A DNA stretch of 64,000 bases from Micromonospora tarapacensis. GTDB lineage: Bacteria; Actinomycetota; Actinomycetes; Mycobacteriales; Micromonosporaceae. Positions 39,084 through 48,950 of the stretch are shown piece after piece (position 1 is the stretch's first letter; each line of letters opens with the position of its first letter). The notes below the pieces were generated by a model. That model saw only the letters and a program-made list of their open reading frames with translations. It was not told where the DNA came from and made no database searches. A program made the translations under genes and the position numbers. The stretch is taken from NCBI RefSeq assembly GCF_019697375.1, contig NZ_JAHCDI010000003.1:186001-250000 (forward strand). Direction: 5' to 3'.

Positions 39084-40793
39084 CTAGGGTGCGGGGTTGA
39101 GGATCGGTGTTCCGTCCGTGTACTGGTTGTCGGACCACTCGATCACCTCGGTTTGCACGAAATCACACGGGCCGTATTCGTGGGTGCCGGTCCACCGGCA
39201 ACCGACCACGGAAACGCCGGCAATTCCCGCGCCGCCGCCCAACTCGCCGCGCATTTGCATTGCCCACCCGCCGCCGTCGATCGTGCAGTGGTGGATCTGG
39301 ACGTCGGTGGTCGGCCCCTGCTCGGTGCCGAACCTGACGGCCTGGCTGGCGCCGGGACCGCGCCCGGCTGAGATCCAGCACTGGTGCAGCGTGGTCCGGC
39401 CGGTGTCCAGGGATTGGATGCCGTCCGAGTGGGGGTCCACGTTGTGGATGTTGTTCCCGGCGACCAGATTCGAGCGGATGGCCACCGAGTAGGCTGCGCC
39501 CTGCCATGCGTCGATTGCGCCGGAGTCGGGGGACGCGGACGCCATGCCCTGAATGTCGCACTCGACCAGCCACAGATAGTGGCCGGACACCGCGATCCCT
39601 GTTTCGCCGCTGCCCTGAAACTCGCAACGATCGAAAATGGCGAGTGGCTGCATTTGGTCGGGCGTGCCGTTCGCGTAATTGACGTCGACACACCAGAACG
39701 CTTCGCTTGGCATTTCCCACCGGCAGTTTCGGAATAGCCATGTGACGCCGTTGGGGACGTTCAGAACAGTTGTGGCGGTGAAAAGGATGTCCTCCCAGAC
39801 CACCACGGACAGGATTGCCGTATCTCCGGTGATCGGGTGGGTCAGGATGTACGAGTCGGACCCGGTCGAGGTGCCGAGAGTCGCCCGCTCGTCCAGCACG
39901 ACACCGGTCGGCACGCCCACCTCGACGCCGGCCTCATACGGCTCTTCGGGTGCGGTGGCCGGCGGCGGCAGCGGCGGCACCCATTCGCCGTCGATCCGGA
40001 TGCGCCGGACGGTCGGGCCCTGCCAGGTGCTGCCGTCGGGGATCGGGTCGATGTGGTCCTCGGGATTCAGGCTGCCGACGAACTGCAGCGCGCCAGGGGC
40101 AATCACGTACTCGGAGCCGCTCTGCACGTACGCGGTGATCTTCGTCGGGTGGTCGTGGACGGTCGCGGCTTTGCCAGCGAGCGCGTCGACCAGGCCGGTG
40201 ACGGCGGACTGCGGATGGGTGTGCGTCTCCGGTGGAAACACGGTCGGCTTGCCGGTGATCGCCGACCATGCCGGTGCGCCACCGCCGCCGCCGAGGGAGT
40301 CGACGTAGCTCTTGGTCGCCGCGTGCTGTGGCTGGGTCGGGGTCGCCGATAGGGTCAGCGGCCCGGTCATCGTGCCGCCGGCCTTCAGCAGGGCCTGGTC
40401 TTCGGACACCGCCGGGAATCCATCGGCAAGGCGCAGCGGCCCCGTCATGCTGTCGCCGGCTCGGGAGACAGGGTCGACGCGGCCGATCAGCAACACGCGA
40501 GGGCCACCGTTGGCCGACACGTACAACCACTTGATGTTGTCGGGGCCTTGAAACTCTGGGGCGAGGCCGAGCGCGTCGCCGCCCTGGGAGGTAACGGCGT
40601 CCGTGGCCTGGCCGGCTGCCGTGACCAGGTCGGTGTACCGGGTGCCGTCCACCCGCGAATCCCATGCGGTCAGGGTGACTCCACCGGCGGCGAGGGACAG
40701 CCGGGCGGTCACGCCGGGAATCCCGACATCGACGGTGTCGCCGAGTAGCAGGGCGTAGTCGGCGACGCCGCCGCCGTACCAATAGCGAGCCAC
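39084..40793 (-). CDS. tail fibre/receptor-binding protein with beta-helix
   Basis: A 569-residue protein. The N terminus (YALLLGDTVDVGIPGVTARL) is followed by fibre repeats of the GDSMTGPLRLADGFP and GGTMTGPLTLSATPTQPQHA type, with AATKSYVDSLGGGGG, as in T4 gp36/lambda side-tail fibres. The C-terminal 280 residues look like a right-handed parallel beta-helix (CRWEMPSEAFWCVDVNYANG, DIQGMASASPDSGAIDAWQG, SVVGCRWTGTHEYGPCDF), a fold shared by host-polysaccharide-binding tips. It probably recognises the actinomycete surface. Confidence 0.8.
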   Translation of the reverse strand: MARYWYGGGVADYALLLGDTVDVGIPGVTARLSLAAGGVTLTAWDSRVDGTRYTDLVTAAGQATDAVTSQGGDALGLAPEFQGPDNIKWLYVSANGGPRVLLIGRVDPVSRAGDSMTGPLRLADGFPAVSEDQALLKAGGTMTGPLTLSATPTQPQHAATKSYVDSLGGGGGAPAWSAITGKPTVFPPETHTHPQSAVTGLVDALAGKAATVHDHPTKITAYVQSGSEYVIAPGALQFVGSLNPEDHIDPIPDGSTWQGPTVRRIRIDGEWVPPLPPPATAPEEPYEAGVEVGVPTGVVLDERATLGTSTGSDSYILTHPITGDTAILSVVVWEDILFTATTVLNVPNGVTWLFRNCRWEMPSEAFWCVDVNYANGTPDQMQPLAIFDRCEFQGSGETGIAVSGHYLWLVECDIQGMASASPDSGAIDAWQGAAYSVAIRSNLVAGNNIHNVDPHSDGIQSLDTGRTTLHQCWISAGRGPGASQAVRFGTEQGPTTDVQIHHCTIDGGGWAMQMRGELGGGAGIAGVSVVGCRWTGTHEYGPCDFVQTEVIEWSDNQYTDGTPILNPAP

Positions 40794-40808
40794 AGTCGTC
40801 CTCCCTGG

Positions 40809-41741
40809 CTAGTAGTTGATCGGCCAGGAAACGGCCTGGAGATTCATGAACCGGTCAGTGCCGATGCCCCCGCCCCAGACCTTCACAGTGACGATCCCGG
40901 TGCTCGCGGTGATCTCACCGACCACCTGCGCTCCCGACGACACGACATGGCCGACGATCTCCTGGTCGTCGATCGGCCGGAATCCGGTGGGGATCGTGCC
41001 CAAGGTGCTGGTCTGGCCTGCCACTAGAGGCCCTGACACCCGTTGCGGCGTGACCGTCATATAGGCAGACCCGTTCCGCCGGCGGATCCGGTTGAACCGC
41101 GTCGTCCTCCAGTTGGCTGCGACCAGCCCGAGGGATGTGTGGGCGTTGTCGCCGGTGACGATCCACTGGCTGCCGGTGGAGACGATCGACCGGCCCGTAT
41201 CGGTCTCCCAGCACCGCCGACCGAGGGCGTGTGGCGGCTGGGAACCCGACGTGCATACGTACTCGCCGTCAACGCCGAGATACCAGCCACGGCGGGCGAT
41301 GCTCGCGTTGGCGAGGCTGCCGCCAGCGGGGATCGCCACCTCTCCAAGGCTGATCTCGAAGACGCCGGAGCCGCGTTGCTGCGTGACCGCCGGTAGGGCG
41401 GCGCCGGCGACTCCGGTGATGATCGCGTGCCGGGCGAGCATCGTCTCCCAGTCCAGCTGCACCACGACGTGGTCCCGGCGCGTCGCGGCCCCGCCGTTGG
41501 TGACGCCGGTGGCGATCTGCAGGTCTGTGGTGTTGTCGTAGGCGACACCACACAGACGCGCAGCGACTCCCGCGCGAAGCCACAGGTTGCCGCCGGACAG
41601 GTAGATGGGCACCGGGTCGGAGGGAGAGCCGAACAGTCCGGATGGGCTGGCCCAGCCGATCCCAGATGCATACTCGGCCTCGGTGACCTCGGCCTCGCCC
41701 TCGTCGGGGTAGTCCTCGTGGGGGAAGGAGATCTCGGCCAA
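40809..41741 (-). CDS. minor tail/baseplate protein
   Basis: About 310 residues. TTG 41741 is preferred because GAGAGGA lies 7 nt upstream and the preceding gene stops at 41744. Segments such as VAIPAGGSLANASIARRGWY, TGDNAHTSLGLVAANWRTTR and GWASPSGLFGSPSDP are beta-rich and resemble actinophage baseplate or fibre-attachment proteins. It lies between the Gp37-like protein and the fibre, which supports a tail-tip role; no exact family is recognised. Confidence 0.6.
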   Translation of the reverse strand: MAEISFPHEDYPDEGEAEVTEAEYASGIGWASPSGLFGSPSDPVPIYLSGGNLWLRAGVAARLCGVAYDNTTDLQIATGVTNGGAATRRDHVVVQLDWETMLARHAIITGVAGAALPAVTQQRGSGVFEISLGEVAIPAGGSLANASIARRGWYLGVDGEYVCTSGSQPPHALGRRCWETDTGRSIVSTGSQWIVTGDNAHTSLGLVAANWRTTRFNRIRRRNGSAYMTVTPQRVSGPLVAGQTSTLGTIPTGFRPIDDQEIVGHVVSSGAQVVGEITASTGIVTVKVWGGGIGTDRFMNLQAVSWPINY

Positions 41742-41743
41742 CG

Positions 41744-42922
41744 TCAGATCCTCTCGGTGCGGGCCGCGCGGCGGGCGAGGGTGCGGTTGCCGGCCACCCA
41801 GGCGGGGTCGGTGGCGGCGGCCTGGGTGCCGATCAGCGCGGTGCGGACGCGGCCGGTGCGGGGCACGACCTGCAGCCGCACGGCGCGAACGATGTCGGTT
41901 ACCGGGGTCGTCGGGCCGGGCAGGACCAGGGCCAGGTCGCCGAGGGTGTAGGCGTCGCCGTAGACGACCTGCGGCGTGTCGACGGTCTCGGTGGTGATGG
42001 TCAGCTGCTCCCGGCCGCCGTCGAGGGTCTCGTCGCCGGCGTGCTCCAGCTGTTCGGTGTCGGCCTCGTTCTGCGCGTCGACGAACTCCTCCGAGCGCCA
42101 CCAGGTGGCCACGGCGGCCGCGTCGACGCGTTCGACGATGGTGCGGTCGGTGCCGCGGCCCTCGCCGGCGACGATCGCCACTGTGCACGTCGGTGCTTCG
42201 GTTGTGACTTGCAGCTGCCGCAGCGTCCCGGTGGCAAAGCTGAACCGGGCGAAGCCTGTGCGGTCGCGCGGGGCGTACACCTCGGCGACGAGGTCCCGGT
42301 CGACCTGGCGGACGCGGAAGCCCAGCTCGCCGCCGGGCACACCGGTGCCGCCGAGCACGGCCAGAGCCCGCAGCTCGACGTAGAGGTCCTGGAAGCGGCT
42401 GGCGTAGGTGAGGGTGGCACCGAGGCCTGCGCCGTCGCCGATGACCAGCTGCGGCACCCGCCGGGCGGTCAGCGCGGCCGGCCCGCCATTGTCGTCGACG
42501 AGGTCGAGAATGAGGGTGCCGGCTGGGCCGGTGCCGGTCCACTGGGCGTCGACGGTCTGTTCGGTGGCCGGGATCGAGGGGTCGGGGTAGGTGATGCGGT
42601 TGGCCAGGTGCGCGCCGTCGTCGCCGAAGTCGACCATCCACCGGCCGGCGGCGTCCGGACCGGTGGCGGTCCGGACGAAGTCCAAGCCCTCGATCGGTCC
42701 GGACTTGAAGATGGCACCCTGGTCGCGGATGACGACCCGGTGTCCAGGCAGCAGAGCCTCGGTCAGCTCCGCGTACGCCGGCGCGATGACGCTACCGGCG
42801 ACGATCGCATTGAAGCGGATTTCGGCGTCGACCTCGACATACCGGATCGGGTTGGTCACGGGCACGCAGTGCCGGTCGGTGATGGTGACCTCGGTGTCGA
42901 GCAGGCCTGGCATGCTGGTCAC
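41744..42922 (-). CDS. tail protein, ReqiPepy6 Gp37-like
   Basis: A 392-residue protein from GTG 42922, coupled by GTGA to the preceding gene. The pattern EIRFNAIVAGSVIAPAYAEL, TEALLPGHRVVIRDQGAIFK, SGPIEGLDFVR near the N terminus matches the Gp37-like/tail-hub family of actinobacterial siphophages. The remainder is beta-rich with a helical insert (RSEEFVDAQNEADTEQLEHA). It probably forms the tail-tip hub below the distal tail protein. Confidence 0.65.
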   Translation of the reverse strand: MTSMPGLLDTEVTITDRHCVPVTNPIRYVEVDAEIRFNAIVAGSVIAPAYAELTEALLPGHRVVIRDQGAIFKSGPIEGLDFVRTATGPDAAGRWMVDFGDDGAHLANRITYPDPSIPATEQTVDAQWTGTGPAGTLILDLVDDNGGPAALTARRVPQLVIGDGAGLGATLTYASRFQDLYVELRALAVLGGTGVPGGELGFRVRQVDRDLVAEVYAPRDRTGFARFSFATGTLRQLQVTTEAPTCTVAIVAGEGRGTDRTIVERVDAAAVATWWRSEEFVDAQNEADTEQLEHAGDETLDGGREQLTITTETVDTPQVVYGDAYTLGDLALVLPGPTTPVTDIVRAVRLQVVPRTGRVRTALIGTQAAATDPAWVAGNRTLARRAARTERI

Positions 42923-43839
42923 AGCGTCTCCCATAGCCGTTGGTAGGTCAGGACCACCCCGGCGCCGGCGGACACACCGGAGAGCACGAACTCGACATCG
43001 TTGAGGCCCTCTTCCAGCGGCCACAGATCGCCGGTGATCGCGCTCCACCACACCTGCCCGGCGGGGCCGGTAGCGGTTGGCGGTTCGGAGGTGATCAGGA
43101 CCTCGTCGTCGGATCCCAGCGGCCCGTCACCGTCCCAGTCCGGGTCGAGGCTCCAACTGGCCCCGAGGGTGTGGTTGATGGCGGTGAAGGTTGTCATCGG
43201 GCCCCGGATCCGCCAGTCCGGCCACGCGGGCGCGTCGCCGTCGTTGAGGAGCAGCTCACGGCCGGGGATCCGGGAGCTGCTGACCGACATGAACGGCGCC
43301 AGGAACCGGCGGCCGGGACGCTGGGTGCGCTCGACGACGACCGGGTTGATGTCGCGGAAGAACCCGTCGGGGCACCACAGCTGCACAGTGGGCTGCTCGT
43401 GCCGGCCGATCCGATCCGGGTGTGTGTCGTAGGCGCCGGGCTCCAGCTCCGCGGTGATCTCCCGGACGGTGCCGTCGGCCTGAGCGATGCGCAGCACCCC
43501 ACCCCGCACAAACGCCCGGCCCAGGGGCCTCCACCGATCCAGCATCTCCACCCGGGACGCCCCGCGGACGAACGTGTCGAACGTGATCAGTCGGCCATCG
43601 ACCCACACATGGCGAGTGGTGGTGCCGCCGCGGGCCCGGTCGTCACGGGTCTTGACTCGGGGAGTCACGCCGAGGCCGGTCACGGTGCCGTGGAGGATCC
43701 AGTAGCCCAGCTCCCGCCGAGACAGGGGCCAGTGCACGCCGTCCGCGTCGATCCACGTCCACTCCTCGACGTCCAGCGACGGCGCCGGCGGGGTCGGTGG
43801 GGTCGGTGTCGTGGTGGACGGTCCTACGGGTATCGGCAC
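42919..43839 (-). CDS. distal tail (Dit-like) protein
   Basis: A 306-residue protein beginning after a Pro/Thr-rich stretch with DVEEWTWIDADGVHWPLSRR. Features of siphovirus Dit proteins include an early Leu/Gly-rich beta domain (LITFDTFVRGASRVEMLDRW) and a late galectin-like region with paired Trp (VWWSAITGDLWPLEEGLNDV). It follows the tape-measure gene at once, the standard Dit position, and connects the tail tube to the tip. Confidence 0.65.
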   Translation of the reverse strand: MPIPVGPSTTTPTPPTPPAPSLDVEEWTWIDADGVHWPLSRRELGYWILHGTVTGLGVTPRVKTRDDRARGGTTTRHVWVDGRLITFDTFVRGASRVEMLDRWRPLGRAFVRGGVLRIAQADGTVREITAELEPGAYDTHPDRIGRHEQPTVQLWCPDGFFRDINPVVVERTQRPGRRFLAPFMSVSSSRIPGRELLLNDGDAPAWPDWRIRGPMTTFTAINHTLGASWSLDPDWDGDGPLGSDDEVLITSEPPTATGPAGQVWWSAITGDLWPLEEGLNDVEFVLSGVSAGAGVVLTYQRLWETL

Positions 43840-43842
43840 TGA

Positions 43843-46492
43843 TCACCCCTTCCTGCCGGCCCTGGCACGGCGGGCCCGGCGGGCCTCGATCGCCGAGATC
43901 TGCTGCTCGGTCGGGGCCTGCCCCGCGAAGTGGTAGTGGGTATCTCCACCAGAGGGCGGCGCCGAGGGCGGCGGCGGCTGGTACGGCGGTGCCGGGGCGG
44001 CGGCCGCCACCCCGGCGGATCGGCGTCGCCTGGCGCCCACGGCCCGCCGCCACCGACGCTCGGCCCGCCGGCGGTCTGCAGGCTCATACCGGCCGGCACC
44101 CAGCCGCCGGCGGCGGGGTGAATGCTGCCGCGGCGGCCTTCGCGACCGACGCGGCGGCCTTACCCACCGACCGGACCCGGTCGTACAGGCCGCGGGCCAG
44201 GCCGTCACCGGTGTTCCATCCCAGCCGCATCGCCACCTTCGACGGCGAGTTGATCCCCAGGAACTCGCGGATCTTGGCGGGGATGAGGTTGGTCAGCTCA
44301 CGGACCTTGCCGGTCACGAGGTGCCAGGCGCCGGCAATGCCGTTACGGAGCCCTTCGGCGAGGCTGCGGCCGATGCCGGCCATCCGGTCCTTGAGGCCGC
44401 TCAGCGCCGAGATCAGCTTGCCGGGCAGGCCACGGACGAAGGTGACCACGGCGGTCAGTGCCGAGATCGCCCGGGATCGCGCGGACTGCACCGCGGTAGC
44501 GATCGTGGTGAAGGCCATCTTCCAGCCTGCGATCGACTTCACGACCCGGTCCCGGGCCCAGCCCACGATCGCGGAGACGGCCTTGAAGGCCGGGGTGACA
44601 ATGTTCCGCCACCACCAGAGCACGACCTGCGCGACCAGCGTCCACCCGCGTTTCATGTGCTCGAAAGCGGGCTTGAGTGCGTTGTTCCAGAGCCAGAGCC
44701 CCGCAGCGCCGACCGCGCGCATCGCGCCGTCGACGATGTTCCGGAAGGTCTCGGACTTCTTGTAGGCGATGACGAGGCCGGCGACCAGGGCCACGATCGC
44801 CAACACGACCAGGCCGACGGGGTTGGCACTCATCGCGGCGTTGAGCAGCCACTGCGCGGCCGCCCATGTCTTGGTCGCCACGGTGGTGGCCACCATCGCG
44901 ACCCGGGAGGCGATCGTAGAGACGACCGACCGCTTCTGGGCGGCGTCTCCGGCGGTGGTCGCCGCGGTGGCCACGCCCTGGGTCACGGCCTGGGCGCGGG
45001 TCGCGGTGGTCGACGCGGTCAGCGCGACGGCCAGCTGCGCGTTGCTGGCGGCCAGCCGGCGGTTGGCGATCGCCGACGCGAGGGTCAGCGCCGGCGAGAC
45101 GGCCTGGGCGACGTTGGCGGCCAACTGCGCGGTCTTGACCACAACCAGGCCGGCCGCGAGGTACGGCAGGGCCTTGGCGAGCAGGTCGGCGTGGTCAGCC
45201 GCGAACTTCATGACCTCGCCACCGACCTTGAGTGTGTCGGTGAACCCTGGCCCGGCGTCGGCCTGCAGCGACTTGAACAGCGGTCCGAGTTGCTGCAGCG
45301 CGGTGGCGGCCTGGGCGCCGAGGTTGTCCCAGTCGACCTGGTCGAGCCGGTCCATCAGGCCCTCGAGCGCGGGCAGCGCGGCCGCGGCCAGCTCCATGAA
45401 CGCGCCCTGGACACGGCGCTTGAAGGTCTCGATGCGGGTGCCGACGTTGTTCTGCAGGGTGTCGCCGGCCGACGCGGCGGCGCCCTCCAGCTCGCCGAGA
45501 CCAGCCGTCGCGGTGCTCGGGTCCATGGCCAGCAGGGCGCCCTTGAGATCCTCCGACTGTGTGCCGAGCAGGCCGAAGGCGATCTCGGCGTGGTTGGCCT
45601 GACCCTCGGTCTCCTTGAGTCGCTTGATCACCTGCGCGAAGGCCTCAGCGGCCTTGGGCCCGCCCTTGGCGAAGGTGCGTTGCATCTTGTCGGCGTCGAA
45701 GCCGAGCGCCTTGAAGGAGTCCCGGGCGGCCTTGGACCCGTCGACCGACCGGATCGAGAATTCTTTCAGCGCGTCGGCGGCCTTGTCGGCGTTGTACCCG
45801 CCCTTCTCGATGGCCTGGGACATCAGGCCCAGGCTGGTGGAGGCGTCGAGCCCGATCGCCTTGAAGTGGACGCTGTACTCATTGAAGGTGTCGAGAAGGT
45901 CCTGGCCCTTGTTGACGCCGAGCTGGGTGCCGCGCACCAGGACGTCGAAGGCCTCTTCGGCGTTCTTCGCGATGCCGGTCTTGAGCATCGTGGAGACCGA
46001 CGCGCCAACGCGGTCGTACTCCTCGCCCATGATCTTGCCGACGGAGATGGCTCGGGACGCCACCTGCTCGATGTCCGCGGTGGCTGCGTCCGGGTCGATG
46101 ACGCCGTGCTGGAAAATCGACCGGACCGCATCGGAGACTCCGGCCGCGGAGTCGCCGAAGCCCTTCTTGTAGAGGTCTCCGGCGACCTTCCCGGCCTTCG
46201 CCGCGGCCTCGGGTGTCGCGGCGATCTGCGCTGTCAGCAGCGCGTCGACCTTGCTCTTCTCCAGGGCCTGGTCGAGGCCCTGGACGAGCATCCCGCCGGC
46301 GGCCACCCCGCCGGCGAGCGCCGCGGTGCCGGCGATCTTGCCGACCATCCGCGCCGTCTTCTTGAAGCCTTCGGCGAAGGAGCGGCCGGTCTTCTGACCG
46401 GCCCGCTCCGCCACTGGGGCCGCCTGCTCGGCGTCCTTGACGCCCTTGACGTCGACGCCCATCTTGATCAGGAGGTTCGCGATGGTGGCCAC
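43843..46492 (-). CDS. tape-measure protein, two frame breaks near the 3' end
   Basis: From GTG 46492 (VATIANLLIKMGVDVKGVKD) about 880 residues that set tail length and enter the host during DNA ejection. Typical parts are a long helical N-terminal half (AGKVAGDLYKKGFGDSAAGV ... ISVGKIMGEEYDRVGASVST), several hydrophobic stretches (MSANPVGLVVLAIVALVAGL) and a C-terminal NGIAGAWHLVTGKVREL, IREFLGINSPSKVAMRLG motif. The open frame ends early at 44084. The family's Pro-rich tail continues in two further frames (GWVPAGMSLQTAGGPSVGGG; then GVAAAAPAPPYQPPPPSAPP) and stops at 43843, 4 bp before the Dit gene. The span is two bases short of whole codons. Confidence 0.88.
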
Positions 46493-46509
46493 GCAAACCT
46501 CCCTCTGTG

Positions 46510-47228
46510 TCAGCCCGGGTCGGCGGCCGGGCGCAGGTCGGCGCCGCCCATGGCCTTGTTGATCCCGATGACGATGGCGAGCATCTCTTCGGTGGACTGC
46601 TCCCGTCGGCGCCGGCCGGCGCCCCACGTCAGCAGGAAGTCGCCGTACGGGTATGGGGCCCGCCGGCGCCGGTTGGCGTTGGCCACCGTGTGCGCGATCA
46701 GCGCCGCCAGGCGGTCATCGCGTTCGCCGCAGAGCGGCCCGTGCAGTTCCTCGTAGACCTGCCACTCGGTCAGTTCCCGAGACGAGATCCGCGACAGCAT
46801 CTCGGCGACGGTCATGCCGCCGAGATGAGCGGTCAAGCGGAAGTAGAAGGCTCGCTCGGGCCGTCGGGAAAATCCTCGGTCAGCTCGTCGACGTCCTCGT
46901 CGCTGAGCCCGGCGAGGCGCTGGGCGACGTCGTAGACCCGGCCGAGCGCGGCCGCCGACTTGCGGCCGAGGTTCTCGACGTCGTAGGGCTTGAACAGCGG
47001 CTGACCGTCCTCGTCGACGACCGACGCGGCGACCAGGCGGGCCCGCAGGTTCGCCAGGTTGACGTCGCGGTTCTTGCCCTTGCCCTTGATGCTGGCGGCC
47101 TCGAACTTGTCGCGCTCGGCGCCGGTCATGCCCTTGACGCGGACGGTGCCGCCCCACTCGGGCACCTCGACGTCCTCCGAACTGGAGTCGTCGATGGCGA
47201 GGATCTGGTCACGGGTGAGCAGGGTCAT
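46510..47228 (-). CDS. tail assembly chaperone, frameshift fusion product (gpGT-like)
   Basis: The 131-residue first product (46833-47228) continues by -1 frameshifting into an overlapping frame that ends at 46510. The extension (SRRPERAFYFRLTAHLGGMT, VAEMLSRISSRELTEWQVYE) has the helical GTA/TMP-chaperone character of lambda gpT equivalents. The heptamer T TTT CCC, read on the minus strand at 46872-46866, is in the right register, 33 nt before the zero-frame stop. The tape measure starts 18 bp after the end. Fusion by frameshifting is the rule in this family; the exact slip site is inferred, and a missing base cannot be excluded because it would have the same sign. Confidence 0.7.
46833..47228 (-). 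CDS. tail assembly chaperone, zero-frame product (gpG-like)
   Basis: A 131-residue protein (MTLLTRDQILAIDDSSSEDV, VEVPEWGGTVRVKGMTGAER, DVAQRLAGLSDEDVDELTED). The WGGTVRVKGMTGAERDKFE pattern is the familiar siphovirus XkdN/gpG-like tail assembly chaperone signature. It lies between the tail-tube genes and the tape measure. It would be made in large excess over the fusion and coat the tape measure during tail assembly. Confidence 0.82.
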   Translation of the reverse strand: MTLLTRDQILAIDDSSSEDVEVPEWGGTVRVKGMTGAERDKFEAASIKGKGKNRDVNLANLRARLVAASVVDEDGQPLFKPYDVENLGRKSAAALGRVYDVAQRLAGLSDEDVDELTEDFPDGPSEPSTSA

Positions 47229-47246
47229 GGGGTTCCTTCCCGGGCG

Positions 47247-47753
47247 TCAGGCGGACGCGCCGATGATCACGATGTCGTAGGTGACGGGGGTGCCGCTGCC
47301 GCCGTTGGCGACGGCGAGCAGGTCACCGGTGCCGGCCGTAACCGGATAGGCGGTGGCGTCCGACGTGGCGACGACCAGCAGCCCGCCCGGGCGGACCACC
47401 ACGGTGTCGGTGTCCGCACCGGCCCAGGTGGCCCACGCGTTGGAATCCGCGCCCCCGACCACGACGGTGTTGGTGTTGCCCGCGGCCGCGGCGACGATGA
47501 GGGCCTTGACGCGGGCGAAGGTCACCGCGTTGCCGAGGGCGTCGACGAGCACGCCGGCGAGGTCCAGGTCCTCGCTGTCAGAGGCGGCCAGCGTGCGCCG
47601 GTCGTGGAAGACCCGGTCGGCCTGCCCGGCACCGGTGCCGTCGTCCAGGTTGACGCGCCGCAGCCACGACAGCGGCACCGACGCGGCCGCGAGGTCCAGG
47701 TCGCTGCGCAGGTCGGCGGCGAGGCTGACCGCGAGCTTGGTGGTCAGGGTCAC
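47247..47753 (-). CDS. hypothetical tail-associated structural protein
   Basis: A 168-residue protein from GTG 47753, coupled to the tail-tube gene (GTGA). Sequence begins VTLTTKLAVSLAADLRSDLD and includes PLSWLRRVNLDDGTGAGQAD, VFHDRRTLAASDSEDLDLAG and a beta-rich Thr/Val/Gly C-terminal half. Genes of this type occur between tube protein and chaperone in actinobacterial prophages, but a defined function is not known to me. Confidence 0.6.
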   Translation of the reverse strand: MTLTTKLAVSLAADLRSDLDLAAASVPLSWLRRVNLDDGTGAGQADRVFHDRRTLAASDSEDLDLAGVLVDALGNAVTFARVKALIVAAAAGNTNTVVVGGADSNAWATWAGADTDTVVVRPGGLLVVATSDATAYPVTAGTGDLLAVANGGSGTPVTYDIVIIGASA

Positions 47754-48163
47754 GACAGCACCGGCTTCCCGGACACCTTGAAGGTCAGGGACGCGCTGAG
47801 TTTGTCGTCGTACGGGGCGGACGGCTCGAAGCCGGTCAACACTGCCTTGATCGACCAAGTGGCGGCCGGGCTGGTGGGGAACACCAGCTGGTAACTGCGC
47901 GGCTCGTCGTCGTCGAAGTCGGCGATCAGGAGGTCGTGCTTGTCCGGGTCGTAGTTGACGTCCACGCTGACCTCGCCGCCGTCCTTGAGGGAGCCGAGGT
48001 GCTCCATCCAGGCGTCCGGGGAGTCGTGGGCGGTGACGTCGAGGGTCTCCCGGCTCAGGCCCGGCCCGGAGATGTTGGTCGAGTTGCCGAGCGTGGTGAA
48101 GACCTCGGGATCGGCGCCGTCGCCGCGCTGGAGCTGGGTACCGAAGCCGTCGATTCCGGCCAT
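47750..48163 (-). CDS. major tail tube protein
   Basis: A 137-residue protein from ATG 48163 with CAGGAGG. It contains GFGTQLQRGDGADPEVFTTL, TNISGPGLSRETLDVTAHDS, PDAWMEHLGSLKDGGEVSVD and YQLVFPTSPAATWSIKAVLT, a typical HK97 gp5/lambda V-like tube fold of siphoviruses. Position after the tail completion gene and before the chaperones fits. It would assemble into the hexameric tail tube. Confidence 0.82.
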   Translation of the reverse strand: MAGIDGFGTQLQRGDGADPEVFTTLGNSTNISGPGLSRETLDVTAHDSPDAWMEHLGSLKDGGEVSVDVNYDPDKHDLLIADFDDDEPRSYQLVFPTSPAATWSIKAVLTGFEPSAPYDDKLSASLTFKVSGKPVLS

Positions 48164-48164
48164 G

Positions 48165-48590
48165 TCATGCCTCCTGCTGGGTGTTGACCCGGAATCGCAC
48201 CGGGACGTGCCTGAGCTGCGGATCGGGAGCGCGCAGGGTGCGCGCGTCGAGGAACCTGATGGACACCACCTGGTGGCCGGCGATGGCCAGGGCGTCGCGC
48301 TGGTGGTCGAGCAGCTCGACAAGCGCGTCGACGACCTCCGTGGGGCGCAGGTAGCCGTCGACCTTGTCCCACAGGTGCAGGGTGATGTCTGCCTGCCGGC
48401 CGAACGTGTCGTGGGTGTTGTCGGGCTGCTCGACCGCCTCACCGATCACCAGGTACGGGTGCTCGGCCGGCTCGGGGACGTGGTCGTAGACCCGCTCGTC
48501 CAACAGTCCGGTGATCCGGGCGCTGGCGCGCAGCGCGCTGTAGAGGGCGATCTGCAGCGGCCGGGCGACCAGCCGGGCCGGGCCGGTCAC
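48165..48590 (-). CDS. tail completion/terminator protein (DUF3168-like)
   Basis: A 141-residue protein (PLQIALYSALRASARITGLL, DERVYDHVPEPAEHPYLVIG, DITLHLWDKVDGYLRPTEVV, DALVELLDHQRDALAIAGHQ). This is the DUF3168/gp17-type fold that caps the tail and joins it to the head. The start is coupled to the previous gene by GTGA. Confidence 0.78.
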   Translation of the reverse strand: MTGPARLVARPLQIALYSALRASARITGLLDERVYDHVPEPAEHPYLVIGEAVEQPDNTHDTFGRQADITLHLWDKVDGYLRPTEVVDALVELLDHQRDALAIAGHQVVSIRFLDARTLRAPDPQLRHVPVRFRVNTQQEA

Positions 48591-48949
48591 CGGTACCGCC
48601 TGCTGATCCGCCGCGCGACCTCGCCGGCGAGACGCTGCTCGGCCCGCGCGATCGCCTCCTGCAACGCAGGCTGCGGCTCCTGTGACGTGGTGCCTTCCTC
48701 GGGGAACACCATGTAGTACAGACCGTCGTCGAAGATGCCGACCTCGACCGCGGCCTCCCGGCGGTCCTCCCGGACGTCGATGCCTTCGCGGCCGGCGCCG
48801 CTGTCCACCGCGGCGCCGGTGTACCAGTCCTCGCGGACGTCCTCGGCGACCTGGCGCAGCGCCCTCATGCTCTCGGACTCGACGTCGGCCGGCAGACGCC
48901 GCAACGCCCGGCGCAGCTGGCCCATGCCTTCGACTCGCACCCTGGACAC
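48587..48949 (-). CDS. HK97 gp10-like head-tail protein
   Basis: A 120-residue protein: VRVEGMGQLRRALRRLPADV, ALRQVAEDVREDWYTGAAVD, then IFDDGLYYMVFPEEGTTSQE and PALQEAIARAEQRLAGEV. The YxxxVEFGTSxxPAxPFLxPA-like pattern (here YYMVFPEEGTTSQEPQPALQ) is the hallmark of the gp10 family acting at the head-tail joint. Confidence 0.8.
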   Translation of the reverse strand: MSRVRVEGMGQLRRALRRLPADVESESMRALRQVAEDVREDWYTGAAVDSGAGREGIDVREDRREAAVEVGIFDDGLYYMVFPEEGTTSQEPQPALQEAIARAEQRLAGEVARRISRRYR

Positions 48950-48950
48950 G

